A DNA stretch of 57,593 nt, from NCBI GenBank assembly GCA_035532735.1, contig DATKQM010000019.1, positions 1 to 57,593 on the forward strand, read 5' to 3'. How positions within the stretch are numbered: position 1 is the first letter of the stretch; the number at the start of each line of letters is the position of its first letter. The stretch is from Chersky-840 sp035532735 (GTDB lineage: Bacteria > Actinomycetota > Acidimicrobiia > Acidimicrobiales > UBA8190). Below, in pieces: positions 33,767 to 43,495 of this stretch. The position numbers and the translations under genes are program-made. The notes below the pieces were generated by a model, which ran no database searches, had not been told where the DNA came from, and saw nothing but the letters and a program-made list of their open reading frames with translations.

Positions 33767-35332
33767 TCACGCGGGCTCAGCACCCGTCGTCCCGACGATG
33801 GAGTCGGTTCCGGACCCGCCCATGTCCTCTTGGACCCCTCGTCTGAGTCCGACGAAGGCCACGACAGCCGCTGCGGCCATGATGATCGCCATGACGTGGA
33901 GCACGTTGCGAGTGGCATAGGCGAAGTCAACCTGCACGAAACGAGGGATCGATGCGACCTTGCCGGTCCCACTCTGGGCTTGGGAGATGCTCTGTGCTTC
34001 GCGCACGGCGCGCGCCCGTCGGGTCCCCCCTGCAACCAGTGACAAGACGATCCGCGAACGCAGGGAGGACACCAAGATGGTGCCGAGGATAGCGAGACCC
34101 AGGCTCGCCGCGTAGTTCCTCACCGTTTGCGTGATCCCGGTGGCCTCGCCGTACGAGAGACTGGACGCCCGATTGACCGCATCGGTGCTCGCCGGCGTGA
34201 GCATGAGCCCCATGCCCGCCCCAGCCAGGATCACGAACCACTGCTGGGACCCGAAGCTGAGCTGAGTGACCTTGCCCGCCCACAGGTCGAAACCCACCGC
34301 GGCCAAGACACAGCCCACCACGACCGGGCTTTTGGCCCCGCGCCGGTCGAGCAGTCGACCCCCGATCTGCGAGGCGATCACGAAGCCGATGAAGAAGTAC
34401 AAGAGATAGAGGCCCGCTTGCGAGGCCGTCTTTCCCAGTGAGATCTGGGCATACTCGCTGGCGAAGAAGAACACCGGGACGAACGCCATCATGGCGATGC
34501 CGAGGACGAGGTTCTCGACCAGGAACGCCCGGATCCCGAAGATGCTCATCTCGATGAGCGGCGACCGGGTCTGGAGCTCGACGAAATAGAAGATGACGAG
34601 CAACACCACACCCGCGGCGATCATGAGCCCGGTGCCGGGATTGCCCCAACCCCAGAGCGCCGACTGTTGGAAGCCGACCACACTCAGGGCCACGCCCGGG
34701 AGGATGAGGGCCAGGCCCCGGTAGTCCATGCGAGCAGGCCGGTGCTCGGTTCTGGGCCTCGACGCTGCGATCAGCACCAGGGCGATGATGGCGACGGGGA
34801 TGTTGACCCAGAAGATGGCCCGCCATGTCCATTGGGTCAGCACGCCGCCGAGGACGGGGCCGACCGCGGTGAGGCCCCCGGCGATGCCGAAGAACAGCGC
34901 CAGGGCTCTCCCCCGCTCTCGCAGCGCGAAGGTCTGGACGACGATGGCCAAGGCGGCCGGGAACATGATCGCCCCGCCGGCGCCCTGGATGACCCGGAAG
35001 GCCACGATCCATGCTTCGGCCAGGGTCCCTTTCGGGGTCAGACCGCACATCGCCGACGCCGCGGCGAAGACGATGACGCCGAGGGTCACCATCGTCCGGT
35101 GGCCGACCGTGTCCGCCAGGCGACCGCCGAATGCGAACAGGGCGGCCAGCGACAGGAGATAGGCGTTGATGGCCCACAGCACACCGGTGCTCGTCAGACC
35201 GAGCTCTCGCTGGATCTGAGGAGCGGCGATCGACACGATGGTCTGGTCGATGAAGGTCATGGCGACGGCGAAGATCATCGCCGCCAGGACCAGATTTCTC
35301 GATCGACCGCCCGTCGCGTCAACCACGGTCAT
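33767..35332 (-). CDS. DHA2-type (EmrB/QacA) MFS drug exporter
   Basis: 521 aa, 14 predicted membrane helices. First helix FAVAMTFIDQTIVSIAAPQI carries the DHA2 D-T-I-V-x-x-A-x-P motif; motif A is GGRLADTVGHR, motif C GIAGGLTAVGPVLGG. Proton-driven export of hydrophobic compounds is the family role. ATG 35332 with AGGAGA upstream. A DUF302 gene lies 25 nt upstream on the same strand and the DksA-like gene follows. No dedicated regulator adjoins. Confidence 0.92.
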   Translation of the reverse strand: MTVVDATGGRSRNLVLAAMIFAVAMTFIDQTIVSIAAPQIQRELGLTSTGVLWAINAYLLSLAALFAFGGRLADTVGHRTMVTLGVIVFAAASAMCGLTPKGTLAEAWIVAFRVIQGAGGAIMFPAALAIVVQTFALRERGRALALFFGIAGGLTAVGPVLGGVLTQWTWRAIFWVNIPVAIIALVLIAASRPRTEHRPARMDYRGLALILPGVALSVVGFQQSALWGWGNPGTGLMIAAGVVLLVIFYFVELQTRSPLIEMSIFGIRAFLVENLVLGIAMMAFVPVFFFASEYAQISLGKTASQAGLYLLYFFIGFVIASQIGGRLLDRRGAKSPVVVGCVLAAVGFDLWAGKVTQLSFGSQQWFVILAGAGMGLMLTPASTDAVNRASSLSYGEATGITQTVRNYAASLGLAILGTILVSSLRSRIVLSLVAGGTRRARAVREAQSISQAQSGTGKVASIPRFVQVDFAYATRNVLHVMAIIMAAAAVVAFVGLRRGVQEDMGGSGTDSIVGTTGAEPA

Positions 35333-35357
35333 CAGGCTTCTCCTGGTCGCCTAGGGC

Positions 35358-35762
35358 TTAGGGCAGGATCGCAGCGTCGGTCAGTGCGTCGATCCCCGAG
35401 AGTCTGCCAGCCAACTCCGTGGTCAGGTGGTAGCGCTCTGCCAGTGCTCCGGGAGCGGTGTAGCTGACCTTGGTCTGGCTGCCATCAGCCCACACCAGCA
35501 CTTTGAGCGGCAGGTCGAGTGCTGCGAGCGGCGCCGCAGCCATGACCGGCGTCCCGGCTTCGGGGCTACCGAAGATGACGACCGAGGTGTCACGCAGATC
35601 GAGTCCCCGGTCCTTCGCCTCGGCGCTGTGATCGATCACGTCGAAGACCTTCAACCCTTTCGCCCTCACGACCTCGACGAGGCGAGTGACGGTGTCGGGG
35701 ACCGACCGGGGGCTGACTTTGGTGACAATCCCGCGTGCGTCGCCGGGAGCCGGATCGACCAT
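35358..35762 (-). CDS. DUF302 domain protein
   Basis: 134 aa: GIVTKVSPRSVPDTVTRLVE, VVRAKGLKVFDVIDHSAEAK, TSVVIFGSPEAGTPVMAAAP, LDLPLKVLVWADGSQTKVSY. This is the DUF302 fold with its GNPxxGT-like segment. No signal peptide. Function unknown in the family. ATG 35762 with GAGGACA. Shares a 141-nt divergent promoter region with the YihY gene and precedes the exporter. Confidence 0.9.
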   Translation of the reverse strand: MVDPAPGDARGIVTKVSPRSVPDTVTRLVEVVRAKGLKVFDVIDHSAEAKDRGLDLRDTSVVIFGSPEAGTPVMAAAPLAALDLPLKVLVWADGSQTKVSYTAPGALAERYHLTTELAGRLSGIDALTDAAILP

Positions 35763-35903
35763 GGTTCTGTCCTCTTGTCGCGTGGCACCCTGCATCTTCG
35801 TCAGAACACCGCCGCCATTCCAACCGGCAGGAGTGCGAGGTCGCGGGAAACGGCCCGGCAACTCCGGTTGTTCTGCGCTCACCCATTGGCTAGAACCGAT
35901 GCG

Positions 35904-36881
35904 GTGAGCCCGATCGAGAAGGCTCTTCGACGCGTCGACGGGTTCCAGCAACGACACCGGGCCCTGTCCTTCGTCTTCGGGGTGATCAAGAAATTCGGCG
36001 ACGACGCGGCGGGCACCTTGGTCGCGCTCATCACGTATTACGGATTCCTGTCGCTCTTTCCCTTGCTCCTGGTGCTGACCACCGTTCTGGGGCTCTTCTT
36101 CGCACACGACACCGCCCTGCAGACCCGCATCATCGACTCGGCCGTCGGCCAGTTCCCGATCGTCGGGAACCAACTGGCGGGGCCCAATGGCGTGGGCTCG
36201 CTGCGGGCGGGGAGCGTGGTCGGCCTCATCGTGGGCCTCATCGGTCTCGTCTGGGGATCTTTGGGGGTGAGCCAGGCCGCGCAACGAGCCATGGCCGAGG
36301 TGTGGAACATCCCCGGGGTGATCCGCCCGGGCTTCTTTCCTCGACTGGGGCGGAGCATCGAATTCATCTCCATCCTCGCCCTCGACCTCGTCCTGACGAC
36401 GTTCCTGGTGGGATCGGTCACCCTCGGCCACGGGACCGTGTGGATCCAAGTGCTCAAGGCCGTGACGAGCCTCGGAGCGAGCGTGATGCTCTACGTGCTC
36501 GGGTTCCGCGTACTGACCCCCAAGACCATCAAGACCCGCTGGCTGATCCCCGGGGCAGTCCTCGCCGGTGCGGGGTGGACCATTCTGCAGGTGGCGGGGA
36601 CGCTGCTCGTCGGCCACACGCTGCGACACGCCAACCAGACCTACGGCTACTTCGGAAGCGTCCTGGGCCTGATCTCATTCTTGTACCTGGCCGCGCAGGT
36701 CACGGTGTACGCGGCCGAGGTGAACGTGGTCCGAGCCAGACACCTCTATCCCCGCAGCATCGCCCCGCCCCCACTGACACCTGCCGACCGAATCGTCCTG
36801 AGCGCCATCACGGCCCAGGGCGAGCGACGCCCCGAGCAACGCGTCCAGGTGGACTTGCCGTCACCGCGACACGACGAGTGA
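35904..36881 (+). CDS. YihY/BrkB family membrane protein
   Basis: 325 aa from GTG 35904. Six membrane helices: VALITYYGFLSLFPLLLVLT is the family signature (first helix after an amphipathic start), then GSLRAGSVVGLIVGLIGLVW, ISILALDLVLTTFLVG, and QTYGYFGSVLGLISFLYLAA near the end. Members were wrongly called RNase BN; their real role, perhaps transport, is unsettled. The gene is followed 58 nt later by an MFS exporter gene on the same strand. Confidence 0.92.
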   Translation: MSPIEKALRRVDGFQQRHRALSFVFGVIKKFGDDAAGTLVALITYYGFLSLFPLLLVLTTVLGLFFAHDTALQTRIIDSAVGQFPIVGNQLAGPNGVGSLRAGSVVGLIVGLIGLVWGSLGVSQAAQRAMAEVWNIPGVIRPGFFPRLGRSIEFISILALDLVLTTFLVGSVTLGHGTVWIQVLKAVTSLGASVMLYVLGFRVLTPKTIKTRWLIPGAVLAGAGWTILQVAGTLLVGHTLRHANQTYGYFGSVLGLISFLYLAAQVTVYAAEVNVVRARHLYPRSIAPPPLTPADRIVLSAITAQGERRPEQRVQVDLPSPRHDE

Positions 36882-36939
36882 GCATGGTTCACCGATCGGC
36901 GAACCCGGCGACCGGCACACGAACCGGCCCTACTATTGG

Positions 36940-38262
36940 GTGGTGCCACCCGATCCCGCCCGAGCATCGGAGCTCGCCGCTCCTTCGATCGAGGAGATCG
37001 AGGACGCCGTCGTCGACGGCGATCGCCCCTTGGCATCAGGGACGGCGATTTCCGCCTTACGACACCGCACGTTTCGCATCGTCTTCTTCGGTGCCTTCGC
37101 CTCGAATATCGGCACCTGGATGCAAAATGTCGTCCTCGGTGCCTACGCGTACAACATCACCCACTCGAGCACCTTCGTCGGGGTCATCATCTTCGCCCAG
37201 CTCGGGCCCGCGCTCCTGCTCGCCATGGTGGGTGGCCTCATCGCCGACAAGGTGGACCGCAAGAAGTTCCTGATCGTCCTCTCCATCGAGCAGCTGGTCT
37301 TCTCTCTGGCCCTCGCCCAGGTGGTGCGATCGGCTACGCCATCGCACGTGGTTCTGGTTCTCATGGTGGTGATGGTGGGCGTGGGAAGTGCGATGTTCGG
37401 GCCCGCCTACTCCGCCATCCTCCCCGGTCTGGTCCGCCGGGCCGATCTGCCCGGTGCCATCTCGTTGAACTCGGCCCAGATGAACGCGTCACGTGTCATC
37501 GGTCCGATCATCGGAGGGGTGGGCTACCACTTCGTGGGACCGGCCTGGGTCTTTGCCGGGAACGCGGCCACGTATCTCTTCGTCGTGGGGGCACTCATGG
37601 TCGTGTCGCTACCCGTCAACCCTCGGGCGACACAGCACGCCAGTCGGTGGCGTGAGCTGACCGCCGGCATCACCACGGCCCGCCAGGACCCGGTGGTGGG
37701 CCGATGCCTGGTCACGGTGTTCGTCTTCTCTCTGCTGGCCCTGGCCTTCATCGGCCAGATGCCCGTGGTGGCCGCGCACAACCTGGGCATCGATCCCAAG
37801 TCGGCGAATTACGGCATTCTCTACGCCTGCTTCGGCACCGGCGCTCTTGTCGGGGCCATCTCCATCGGGACCGTCTTCGCCCGGACGTCCAAGGCCATGA
37901 TCGTGCGGGTCTGCCTCGCCTGCTACGCGGTGTCGCTCACCACCTTCGCCCTCCTCCGAAGTGCCCTCCCGGCGTATTTCGTAGTGGCGGTGGTGGGGGC
38001 CTTCTACTTCGCGTTCATCACGGCTCTCAACACCGCCCTGCAGACCCGCCTGAGCGATGCGGTACGCGGACGGGTCATGGCCCTGTGGATCATGGGATTC
38101 GGTGGCACCGTGGCCCTGGGCAACTTGATCATCGGGCCCGTGGTGTCATCGATCGGCATCACCAAGGTCTTGCTCTTCGGCGCCGTCGTGGCACTCTTGT
38201 TGGCCTGGTATGCAGACGTCCGGGTCAGGGCGGGCGAGATGGACGAGGCCCGAGCCGGCTGA
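36940..38262 (+). CDS. MFS exporter of the EntS/MFS_3 type
   Basis: 440 aa, 12 membrane helices after a 40-residue acidic tail. FFGAFASNIGTWMQNVVLGA is the typical first helix of this group; motif A GGLIADKVDRKKFLI; GPAYSAILPGLVRRADLPGA and SLNSAQMNASRVIGPIIGG are group-specific. Related to enterobactin exporter EntS and macrolide efflux proteins. GTG start at 36940 or 36943. Convergent with the next exporter gene (26 nt apart). Confidence 0.92.
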   Translation: MVPPDPARASELAAPSIEEIEDAVVDGDRPLASGTAISALRHRTFRIVFFGAFASNIGTWMQNVVLGAYAYNITHSSTFVGVIIFAQLGPALLLAMVGGLIADKVDRKKFLIVLSIEQLVFSLALAQVVRSATPSHVVLVLMVVMVGVGSAMFGPAYSAILPGLVRRADLPGAISLNSAQMNASRVIGPIIGGVGYHFVGPAWVFAGNAATYLFVVGALMVVSLPVNPRATQHASRWRELTAGITTARQDPVVGRCLVTVFVFSLLALAFIGQMPVVAAHNLGIDPKSANYGILYACFGTGALVGAISIGTVFARTSKAMIVRVCLACYAVSLTTFALLRSALPAYFVVAVVGAFYFAFITALNTALQTRLSDAVRGRVMALWIMGFGGTVALGNLIIGPVVSSIGITKVLLFGAVVALLLAWYADVRVRAGEMDEARAG

Positions 38263-38288
38263 CGACGTCAGAAACGCCGCGGTCGCCG

Positions 38289-39824
38289 TCACGCCACTGA
38301 CTCCTCGACCCGAGCGGGCTCCAGGTGAGCCAGCTCCTCGACTGCGGCTGCGTCAGACGCCGCGTCGGTCCCCACCTGGTGTCGCGAAGCCCGGATGAGG
38401 ACTCCGGCGACGAGCGCGGCGCCGGCGAGGAGAACGGCACTGACGGTGAAGGCCGTGGTGTACCCGTGGACCGCCGCGCTCTGGACCGTGGCCACGCTCT
38501 GGACGTGCCCAGCCAAGGCCGTCGTGGCCGCCGACGCAGCCACGGTGTTGAGGAGTGCGGTCCCGAGCGAGCCCCCCACCTGTTGGGTGGTGTTGACCAA
38601 CGCGCTCGCCACGCCCGCGTCCTTGGGCTCGACGCCGACGAGCGCCGTGCTGCTCAGGGGAACGAAGGACATCCCCATGCCGAGGCTGACGAGTATCTCG
38701 GGCGGAAGGACGTGGACGAGGTAGGAGCTGTGCACGGTCAGTCCCGTGAACCACAGAAGCCCGGCGGCGGCCATTGTCAGCCCGGCGACCATGAGAACCC
38801 GGGGGCCGATGCGCGGCAGGAGGCGACTGGCGAGGCCGGCACCGATGATGATCCCGCCCGAGAAGGGCAAGAAGGCGAACCCCGTCTTGAGCGCCGAGTA
38901 GTGGAGAGTGCCCTGGAAGAAGTAGGTGAGGAACAAGAAAGTGCCCAACATCCCGCTCCCGACCAAGAGCGACGCCAGGTACGACCCACCCCGGTTGCGA
39001 TCGAGGACCACGCGCATCGGGAGCAGGGGGTGCTTCGAGCGCAGCTCGATGACGGTGAACACGGCCAGGAGCACGGCCGATCCGACCAGGAGGGCGAGGG
39101 TAAGAGGAGCTGCCCAACCGTGGGTGCCGGCCACGGTGAAGCCGTAGACGAGGAGAAAGAGCGCCCCGGTCACGGTCACCGCGCCCGGGAGGTCGTAGGC
39201 CGCCTTGGTCTCGCCGCTGCTTTCGCGGACGACCCGGCTGGCTGCGAAGGCGGCCACCAAGGCGATCGGCACGTTGATGAGCAGGGTCCAACGCCACGAA
39301 GCCAGCTGGGTGAGCGTCCCACCCAGGACGAGGCCGATGGCGGCCCCTCCGCCTGCGATGGCGCCGTAGACGCCGAAGGCGCGGGCTCGCTCGCGGGGCT
39401 CGGTGAAGGTCACGGTCAGGAGCGAGAGCGCCGCCGGAGCCATCACCGCGGCAAAGGCACCCTGGAGGGCGCGGGCCGCGAAGAGCATGGCGGGGTCCTG
39501 GGCCAGGCCGGCGAGGGCAGAGGCGACACCGAAACCGAGCAGGCCCATGATGAACATGCGGCGTCGACCGAGGTAGTCGGCGATCCGACCCCCCAGCAAG
39601 AGCAGGCTCCCGAAGGCCAGCGTGTAGGCAGTCATCACCCACTGCCGATCCGCGATCGAGATGTGCAGGGCTCGTTGGGCCGAGGGTAGGGCCACGATCA
39701 CCACCGACGCGTCGAGGACGATCATGAGCTGAGCCACGGCGATGACCGCCAGGGACCAGTACCGCTTGGGGTCGGGGGCTTCGGACTCTCGTGTGATCGT
39801 GGGGGCCATCTGGGTGGTGGTCAC
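38289..39824 (-). CDS. DHA2-type MFS drug exporter, TetR-controlled
   Basis: 511 aa, 14 membrane helices. MIVLDASVVIVALPSAQRAL (DHA2 motif), motif A GGRIADYLGRRR, motif C GVYGAIAGGGAAIGLVLGG, C-terminal VLLAGAALVAGVLIRAS. GTG start with GAGAGGT before it. Divergent from the tetR gene at 39996 across a 171-nt region containing two related palindromes, so its expression is probably repressed by that TetR and released by a drug or metabolite. Confidence 0.93.
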   Translation of the reverse strand: MTTTQMAPTITRESEAPDPKRYWSLAVIAVAQLMIVLDASVVIVALPSAQRALHISIADRQWVMTAYTLAFGSLLLLGGRIADYLGRRRMFIMGLLGFGVASALAGLAQDPAMLFAARALQGAFAAVMAPAALSLLTVTFTEPRERARAFGVYGAIAGGGAAIGLVLGGTLTQLASWRWTLLINVPIALVAAFAASRVVRESSGETKAAYDLPGAVTVTGALFLLVYGFTVAGTHGWAAPLTLALLVGSAVLLAVFTVIELRSKHPLLPMRVVLDRNRGGSYLASLLVGSGMLGTFLFLTYFFQGTLHYSALKTGFAFLPFSGGIIIGAGLASRLLPRIGPRVLMVAGLTMAAAGLLWFTGLTVHSSYLVHVLPPEILVSLGMGMSFVPLSSTALVGVEPKDAGVASALVNTTQQVGGSLGTALLNTVAASAATTALAGHVQSVATVQSAAVHGYTTAFTVSAVLLAGAALVAGVLIRASRHQVGTDAASDAAAVEELAHLEPARVEESVA

Positions 39825-39915
39825 GTGGGGTACCTCTCTGCGGACTCGACTGGCGGGCTTGATCCGGTCCCCGTGCCCGGTAGTCCTGGCCTTCTGGAGG
39901 CGGAAGGTCTACAAT

Positions 39916-39931
39916 CGGAGCGAAGGTTCCG
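39916..39931. promoter_or_regulatory. Candidate TetR operator 1 (imperfect)
   Basis: CGGAGCGAAGGTTCCG, matching the perfect site at 39949-39964 at 12 of 16 bases and keeping both outer half-sites. It is 33 bp from that site, closer to the exporter gene. Confidence 0.55.
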
Positions 39932-39948
39932 TTTCTTCGACTACTATA

Positions 39949-39964
39949 CGGAACGTGCGTTCCG
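39949..39964. promoter_or_regulatory. Candidate TetR operator 2 (perfect 7-bp arms)
   Basis: CGGAACG-TG-CGTTCCG, an inverted repeat with 7-bp arms, 31 bp before the tetR ATG and within the likely promoter. Size and symmetry suit a TetR dimer. Confidence 0.7.
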
Positions 39965-39995
39965 CTTGTCAATCAGATGTTGGGGGCCCAACGTC

Positions 39996-40655
39996 ATGAC
40001 CGCCAGGACACCGACCGCCACCGACCGCCGCATGACAGCGACCGAGGTCGAGGACGCGGTCGAGGTGGTGGGTATGGTCGGCACGGGAGCAAAGCCCATG
40101 CGTGCCGATGCCATCAGGAATCGTCAGCGGATCCTCGAGGCGGCCGAGGCGATCTTCGCCACCGAGGGTCTGTCGGTGCCCATCGACACCGTGGCGGAGC
40201 GGGCCGGGGTCGGTGTGGGAACGCTGTACCGACACTTCCCCACCAAAGAAGCGCTGTTCGAGGCCATCGTGGAGGCCAGGCTCGAGTATCTCCTGGAATC
40301 GGCGCGCAGCCGCGCCACGGCATCTGATCCCCGAGAGGCGCTGTTCTCGTTCCTCGGTGAGTTCGCCCAACAGGCATCGGCCAAGCACGATCTGTTCGAC
40401 GCCCTCAGTTCAGCCGGCATCGACATCAAGTCCAGCTGCGCAGGGACGGTCGACGACATGAAGAGGAACATCGACGTACTCCTGCAACGGGCCGTGGCGA
40501 ACAAGTCCGTCCGCAGCGACATCTCCACCGACGAGATGATCGGCCTGGTCGTCGGGGTGTGTCAGGGCGGAGGCCACGCCGGGTACGACGATGCCACCGT
40601 CCAGCGCATGGTGAAGATCGTCTGCGACGGGCTCCGACCACCACTCCCGGGCTGA
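39996..40655 (+). CDS. TetR family transcriptional regulator
   Basis: 219 aa. After about 40 unusual N-terminal residues comes the TetR HTH: RQRILEAAEAIFATEGLSVP, TVAERAGVGVGTLYRHFPTK, EALFEAIVEAR. The C-terminal ligand domain is of the SbtR-like type (FLGEFAQQASAKHDLFDAL; LVVGVCQGGGHAGYD). Divergent from the DHA2 exporter and probably autoregulated through the palindromes upstream. Confidence 0.93.
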   Translation: MTARTPTATDRRMTATEVEDAVEVVGMVGTGAKPMRADAIRNRQRILEAAEAIFATEGLSVPIDTVAERAGVGVGTLYRHFPTKEALFEAIVEARLEYLLESARSRATASDPREALFSFLGEFAQQASAKHDLFDALSSAGIDIKSSCAGTVDDMKRNIDVLLQRAVANKSVRSDISTDEMIGLVVGVCQGGGHAGYDDATVQRMVKIVCDGLRPPLPG

Positions 40656-40714
40656 CAGCACCAACGACCGCGCCGGGTTCGGCACGATGCGGTCGGGTGA
40701 GCGAAGATGCGTCG

Positions 40715-41548
40715 ATGCCTGAAGTGGACCTTGGCGGTGTGACCATCGCCTATGACGTATTCGGCCCCGACACCGGGGAGCCGGTCGTGCTCGTGTGCGG
40801 GCTCAGCCAACCGGCCCTGGGTTGGCATTTCGCCATGGTGCCCGCCTTGACCGAGGCCGGATACCGGGTCGTGACCTTCGACAATCGAGGGGTGGCGCCG
40901 TCGTCGGCTCCCCCCGCTCCGTACACGATCGACGAGATGGTCGACGACACATTGGGCCTGCTCGATCATCTCGATCTCGACACGGTCCACGTCGCCGGCT
41001 ACTCCATGGGGGGCTGGGTCGCCGAGACGCTCACCCACCGACGTCCCGAGCGGGTCCGCTCGGCGGTCTTCATCGGAAGTTGCAACGTCGGGACCTCCTG
41101 GGAGAAGGCCATCACCACGGTCGAGCGCGACCTGGCACAGCTCGACGGTGCGCTACCCGGGTGGTTCAACGCCGTCGAGACCATGCGGTACCTGCCCAAC
41201 CACGAGTTGCAACAAGACGACGTCGTCGACCAATGGCTGGCACTGCTCGGCGACCTCGAGCCCTGGCCGAACCCCGGTCGACTGGGCCAATACGAGGCCG
41301 CCTTGGCCTGGTCTCTCGACGTCGAACGAATCCGACGCTGGCCCGACATGACGCGACCGTGTCTCGTGCTCGCCTTCGAGCACGACGTCGACTCTCCTCC
41401 GGCCCGTGCACGCCAGGCAGCCGAGAAGATCCCCGGCGCCCGTTTCGTCGAGGTGCCCGACGCCAGCCATCTCGGGGTGTTCACGCACGCCGAGGCGGTG
41501 TCGAGTGCGGTCTTGGGATTCTTCGCCGATGCGGGGCGAAACACGTAG
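40715..41548 (+). CDS. Alpha/beta hydrolase
   Basis: 277 aa from ATG 40715; a GTG at 40697 in frame would add 6 residues. Core: VVLVCGLSQPALGWHFAMVP, VVTFDNRGVAPSS, nucleophile Ser97 in VAGYSMGGWVAETL, acid in LAFEHDVDSPP, His in PDASHLGVFTH. Resembles 3-oxoadipate enol-lactonase-like or non-heme peroxidase-like members; real substrate unknown. Lies 59 nt after tetR on the same strand and could be in its transcript. Confidence 0.9.
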   Translation: MPEVDLGGVTIAYDVFGPDTGEPVVLVCGLSQPALGWHFAMVPALTEAGYRVVTFDNRGVAPSSAPPAPYTIDEMVDDTLGLLDHLDLDTVHVAGYSMGGWVAETLTHRRPERVRSAVFIGSCNVGTSWEKAITTVERDLAQLDGALPGWFNAVETMRYLPNHELQQDDVVDQWLALLGDLEPWPNPGRLGQYEAALAWSLDVERIRRWPDMTRPCLVLAFEHDVDSPPARARQAAEKIPGARFVEVPDASHLGVFTHAEAVSSAVLGFFADAGRNT

Positions 41549-41594
41549 ACCCTCGGCGTGCAACGCGCGGCCCCACCGTCCCCGGGCTGGCGCG

Positions 41595-42260
41595 CTAGCC
41601 GAGGGGAGGGCCCACCTCGGCGACGAGGTTCTTGAACGCCTGCTCCCCCATCGAGGTCCACATGTCGACCGCGGGTGGGGGCATGTGGGCGATCATCTGG
41701 TCGCGCTGGGCCTGAGACATGCGCTCCCGGATGAGCCCGAGGATGAGCCAGACCTTGTCGCCGGTGAAGTTCCCCATGGCGTGACCCGGCAACGCTCCCC
41801 ATTCCTCGATCGAAAGGCTGTCCGCACACAGCGGCAGCACCAGACGCTCCTCCTCCCCCAGATGCTGCTCGAGCTGCCCGGCCAGCTCCGCCAGCGCGGC
41901 GGCGGACTGCTCTTGCCCCCCGGCGGTCCCACCGCTCCAGGCGGACAGAGCGCTCCCGGAGTCCTCGATGAGCCCGACGACGTCTGCGTGTTGCGCCTCC
42001 ATCTGGTCGAGCATCTCAGCCTGGCCCGGGCACCGGTCGCGCAACCGTGGGAAGACCAGCAACTCCTCACCTTCGTGATGGACGTGGAGGAAGGCCAGGA
42101 TGTTGTCGTACACGTTGGTCACCATGACCCGGCGCGCCGTGTCGGCCGCGTCGACGCCGCGGACCAGCTCGGGGGCCGCACCGAGCGAATCGCGCAACGC
42201 CTGGTGCACGACGATCATGTCGGAGACGTCGGGACGGGCGGCACCTGGTGTGGTGGTCAT
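41595..42260 (-). CDS. Hemerythrin (HHE) domain protein
   Basis: 221 aa from ATG 42260 (AGGAG before it). One HHE four-helix domain: VVHQALRDSLG, NILAFLHVHHEGEELLVFPR, MEAQHADVVGLIEDSG, LEQHLGEEERLVLPLC. The His/Glu set fits a diiron site. A C-terminal helical region follows (NFTGDKVWLILGLIRERMSQ). Such proteins bind O2, NO or peroxide or store iron; the role here is unknown. Convergent with the hydrolase gene and divergent from the nitronate monooxygenase gene. Confidence 0.9.
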   Translation of the reverse strand: MTTTPGAARPDVSDMIVVHQALRDSLGAAPELVRGVDAADTARRVMVTNVYDNILAFLHVHHEGEELLVFPRLRDRCPGQAEMLDQMEAQHADVVGLIEDSGSALSAWSGGTAGGQEQSAAALAELAGQLEQHLGEEERLVLPLCADSLSIEEWGALPGHAMGNFTGDKVWLILGLIRERMSQAQRDQMIAHMPPPAVDMWTSMGEQAFKNLVAEVGPPLG

Positions 42261-42410
42261 GGCAACTCCTGGGATCGGTACGGGGTCTGGGACCGTCGTC
42301 GACAACTCTAGGAAACCGCCCCGGATCCCGCTCCGGCCTGGCGCGACGCCAGCCCGGAGGGCCATTTTGTTGATGCCTGGCCATTACTGTGGCCCCGGAC
42401 TCCTCCGAGG

Positions 42411-43475
42411 ATGGACTCGACGACGATGGACCTTTTCGGACTTCCCGTGCGCTGGCCGATCGTGGGTGCGCCCATGGCTGGAGGGCCCTCCACGCCCGCA
42501 CTCACCGCCTCGGTGAGCCGAGCCGGCGGTCTGGGGTTCCTCGCCGGCGGATACCTGAGCGCCGCGGCCTTGGAACAAGAGATCTCTGCAGTCCGGGCGT
42601 TGGGGGCAACTGGGTTCGGCGTGAACCTCTTCGTTCCCGGCAATGCCGAGATCGACGAGGTGGCGCTCGAGACCTATGTCGCCAGTCTGCGCCCCGAGGC
42701 CGAGAGGTTCGGTGTCGACGTGGCTCCCAGCTGGGACGACGATCACTTCTCGGAGAAGCTCGAGCTCCTCATGCGTTCTCCCGTGCCCGTGGTGAGCTTC
42801 ACCTTCGGATGTCCCTCTTCCGAGGTGGTGGCGCGCCTGCACGACATCGGCACCCGAGTCGTCATCACGGTCACGACGCCGACGGAGGCCTCCGTGGCGA
42901 GCACTGTCGGTGCCGACGCGCTGTGCGCCCAAGGAATCGAAGCGGGCGGACACCAGGGCAGCTTCGCCGACGACGCGGCTCCGGACTCGGGATGGGGTCT
43001 CCTCGCGCTCGTGACGGCGATTCTTCACGAGGAACAGGTCCCGGTGATCGCCGCCGGAGGGGTGATGACCGGCGCAGCAGTGGCGGCCGTCGTCCGCGCC
43101 GGCGCGGTGGCAGCGCAGCTCGGGACGGCTCTGTTGCGATGCCCCGAGAGCGGAGCCTCGGAGATGCACAAGGACGCGCTGGCGGACCCTCGCTTCACCT
43201 CGACGTCGATCACGCGGGCCTTCAGTGGGAGGCGGGCCCGAGGGCTCGTCAACGCCTTCATGCGAGCCCACCCTGATGCACCCTCGGCCTATCCCCACAT
43301 CAACAACGCCACCCGGGCCCTCCGGCAGGCGGCCGTGGCCCGGCGCGACCCGGATGCCACAAACCTCTGGGCCGGCCAGGCATTCCGGCTGGCGCAGGCT
43401 CGACCGGCCGCCGCGATCATCGCCACCATCGGGGCGGAATTCGAGGCTTCTCACCCCTGGCCTCGCAACCTCTGA
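42411..43475 (+). CDS. Nitronate monooxygenase (2-nitropropane dioxygenase) family protein
   Basis: 354 aa FMN-dependent TIM barrel. PIVGAPMAGGPSTPALTASV, SRAGGLGFLAGGYL, VSFTFGCPSSEVVARL, AQGIEAGGHQGSF containing the catalytic-type His, VIAAGGVMTGAAVAAVVRAG and AVAAQLGTALLRCPESGA for phosphate binding. Oxidises alkyl nitronates or nitroalkanes in known members. ATG 42411 or 42426 may start it; ribosome site unclear. Ends before a hairpin at 43496. Confidence 0.93.
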   Translation: MDSTTMDLFGLPVRWPIVGAPMAGGPSTPALTASVSRAGGLGFLAGGYLSAAALEQEISAVRALGATGFGVNLFVPGNAEIDEVALETYVASLRPEAERFGVDVAPSWDDDHFSEKLELLMRSPVPVVSFTFGCPSSEVVARLHDIGTRVVITVTTPTEASVASTVGADALCAQGIEAGGHQGSFADDAAPDSGWGLLALVTAILHEEQVPVIAAGGVMTGAAVAAVVRAGAVAAQLGTALLRCPESGASEMHKDALADPRFTSTSITRAFSGRRARGLVNAFMRAHPDAPSAYPHINNATRALRQAAVARRDPDATNLWAGQAFRLAQARPAAAIIATIGAEFEASHPWPRNL

Positions 43476-43495
43476 GACCCCGGGCTCGAGCCCAG

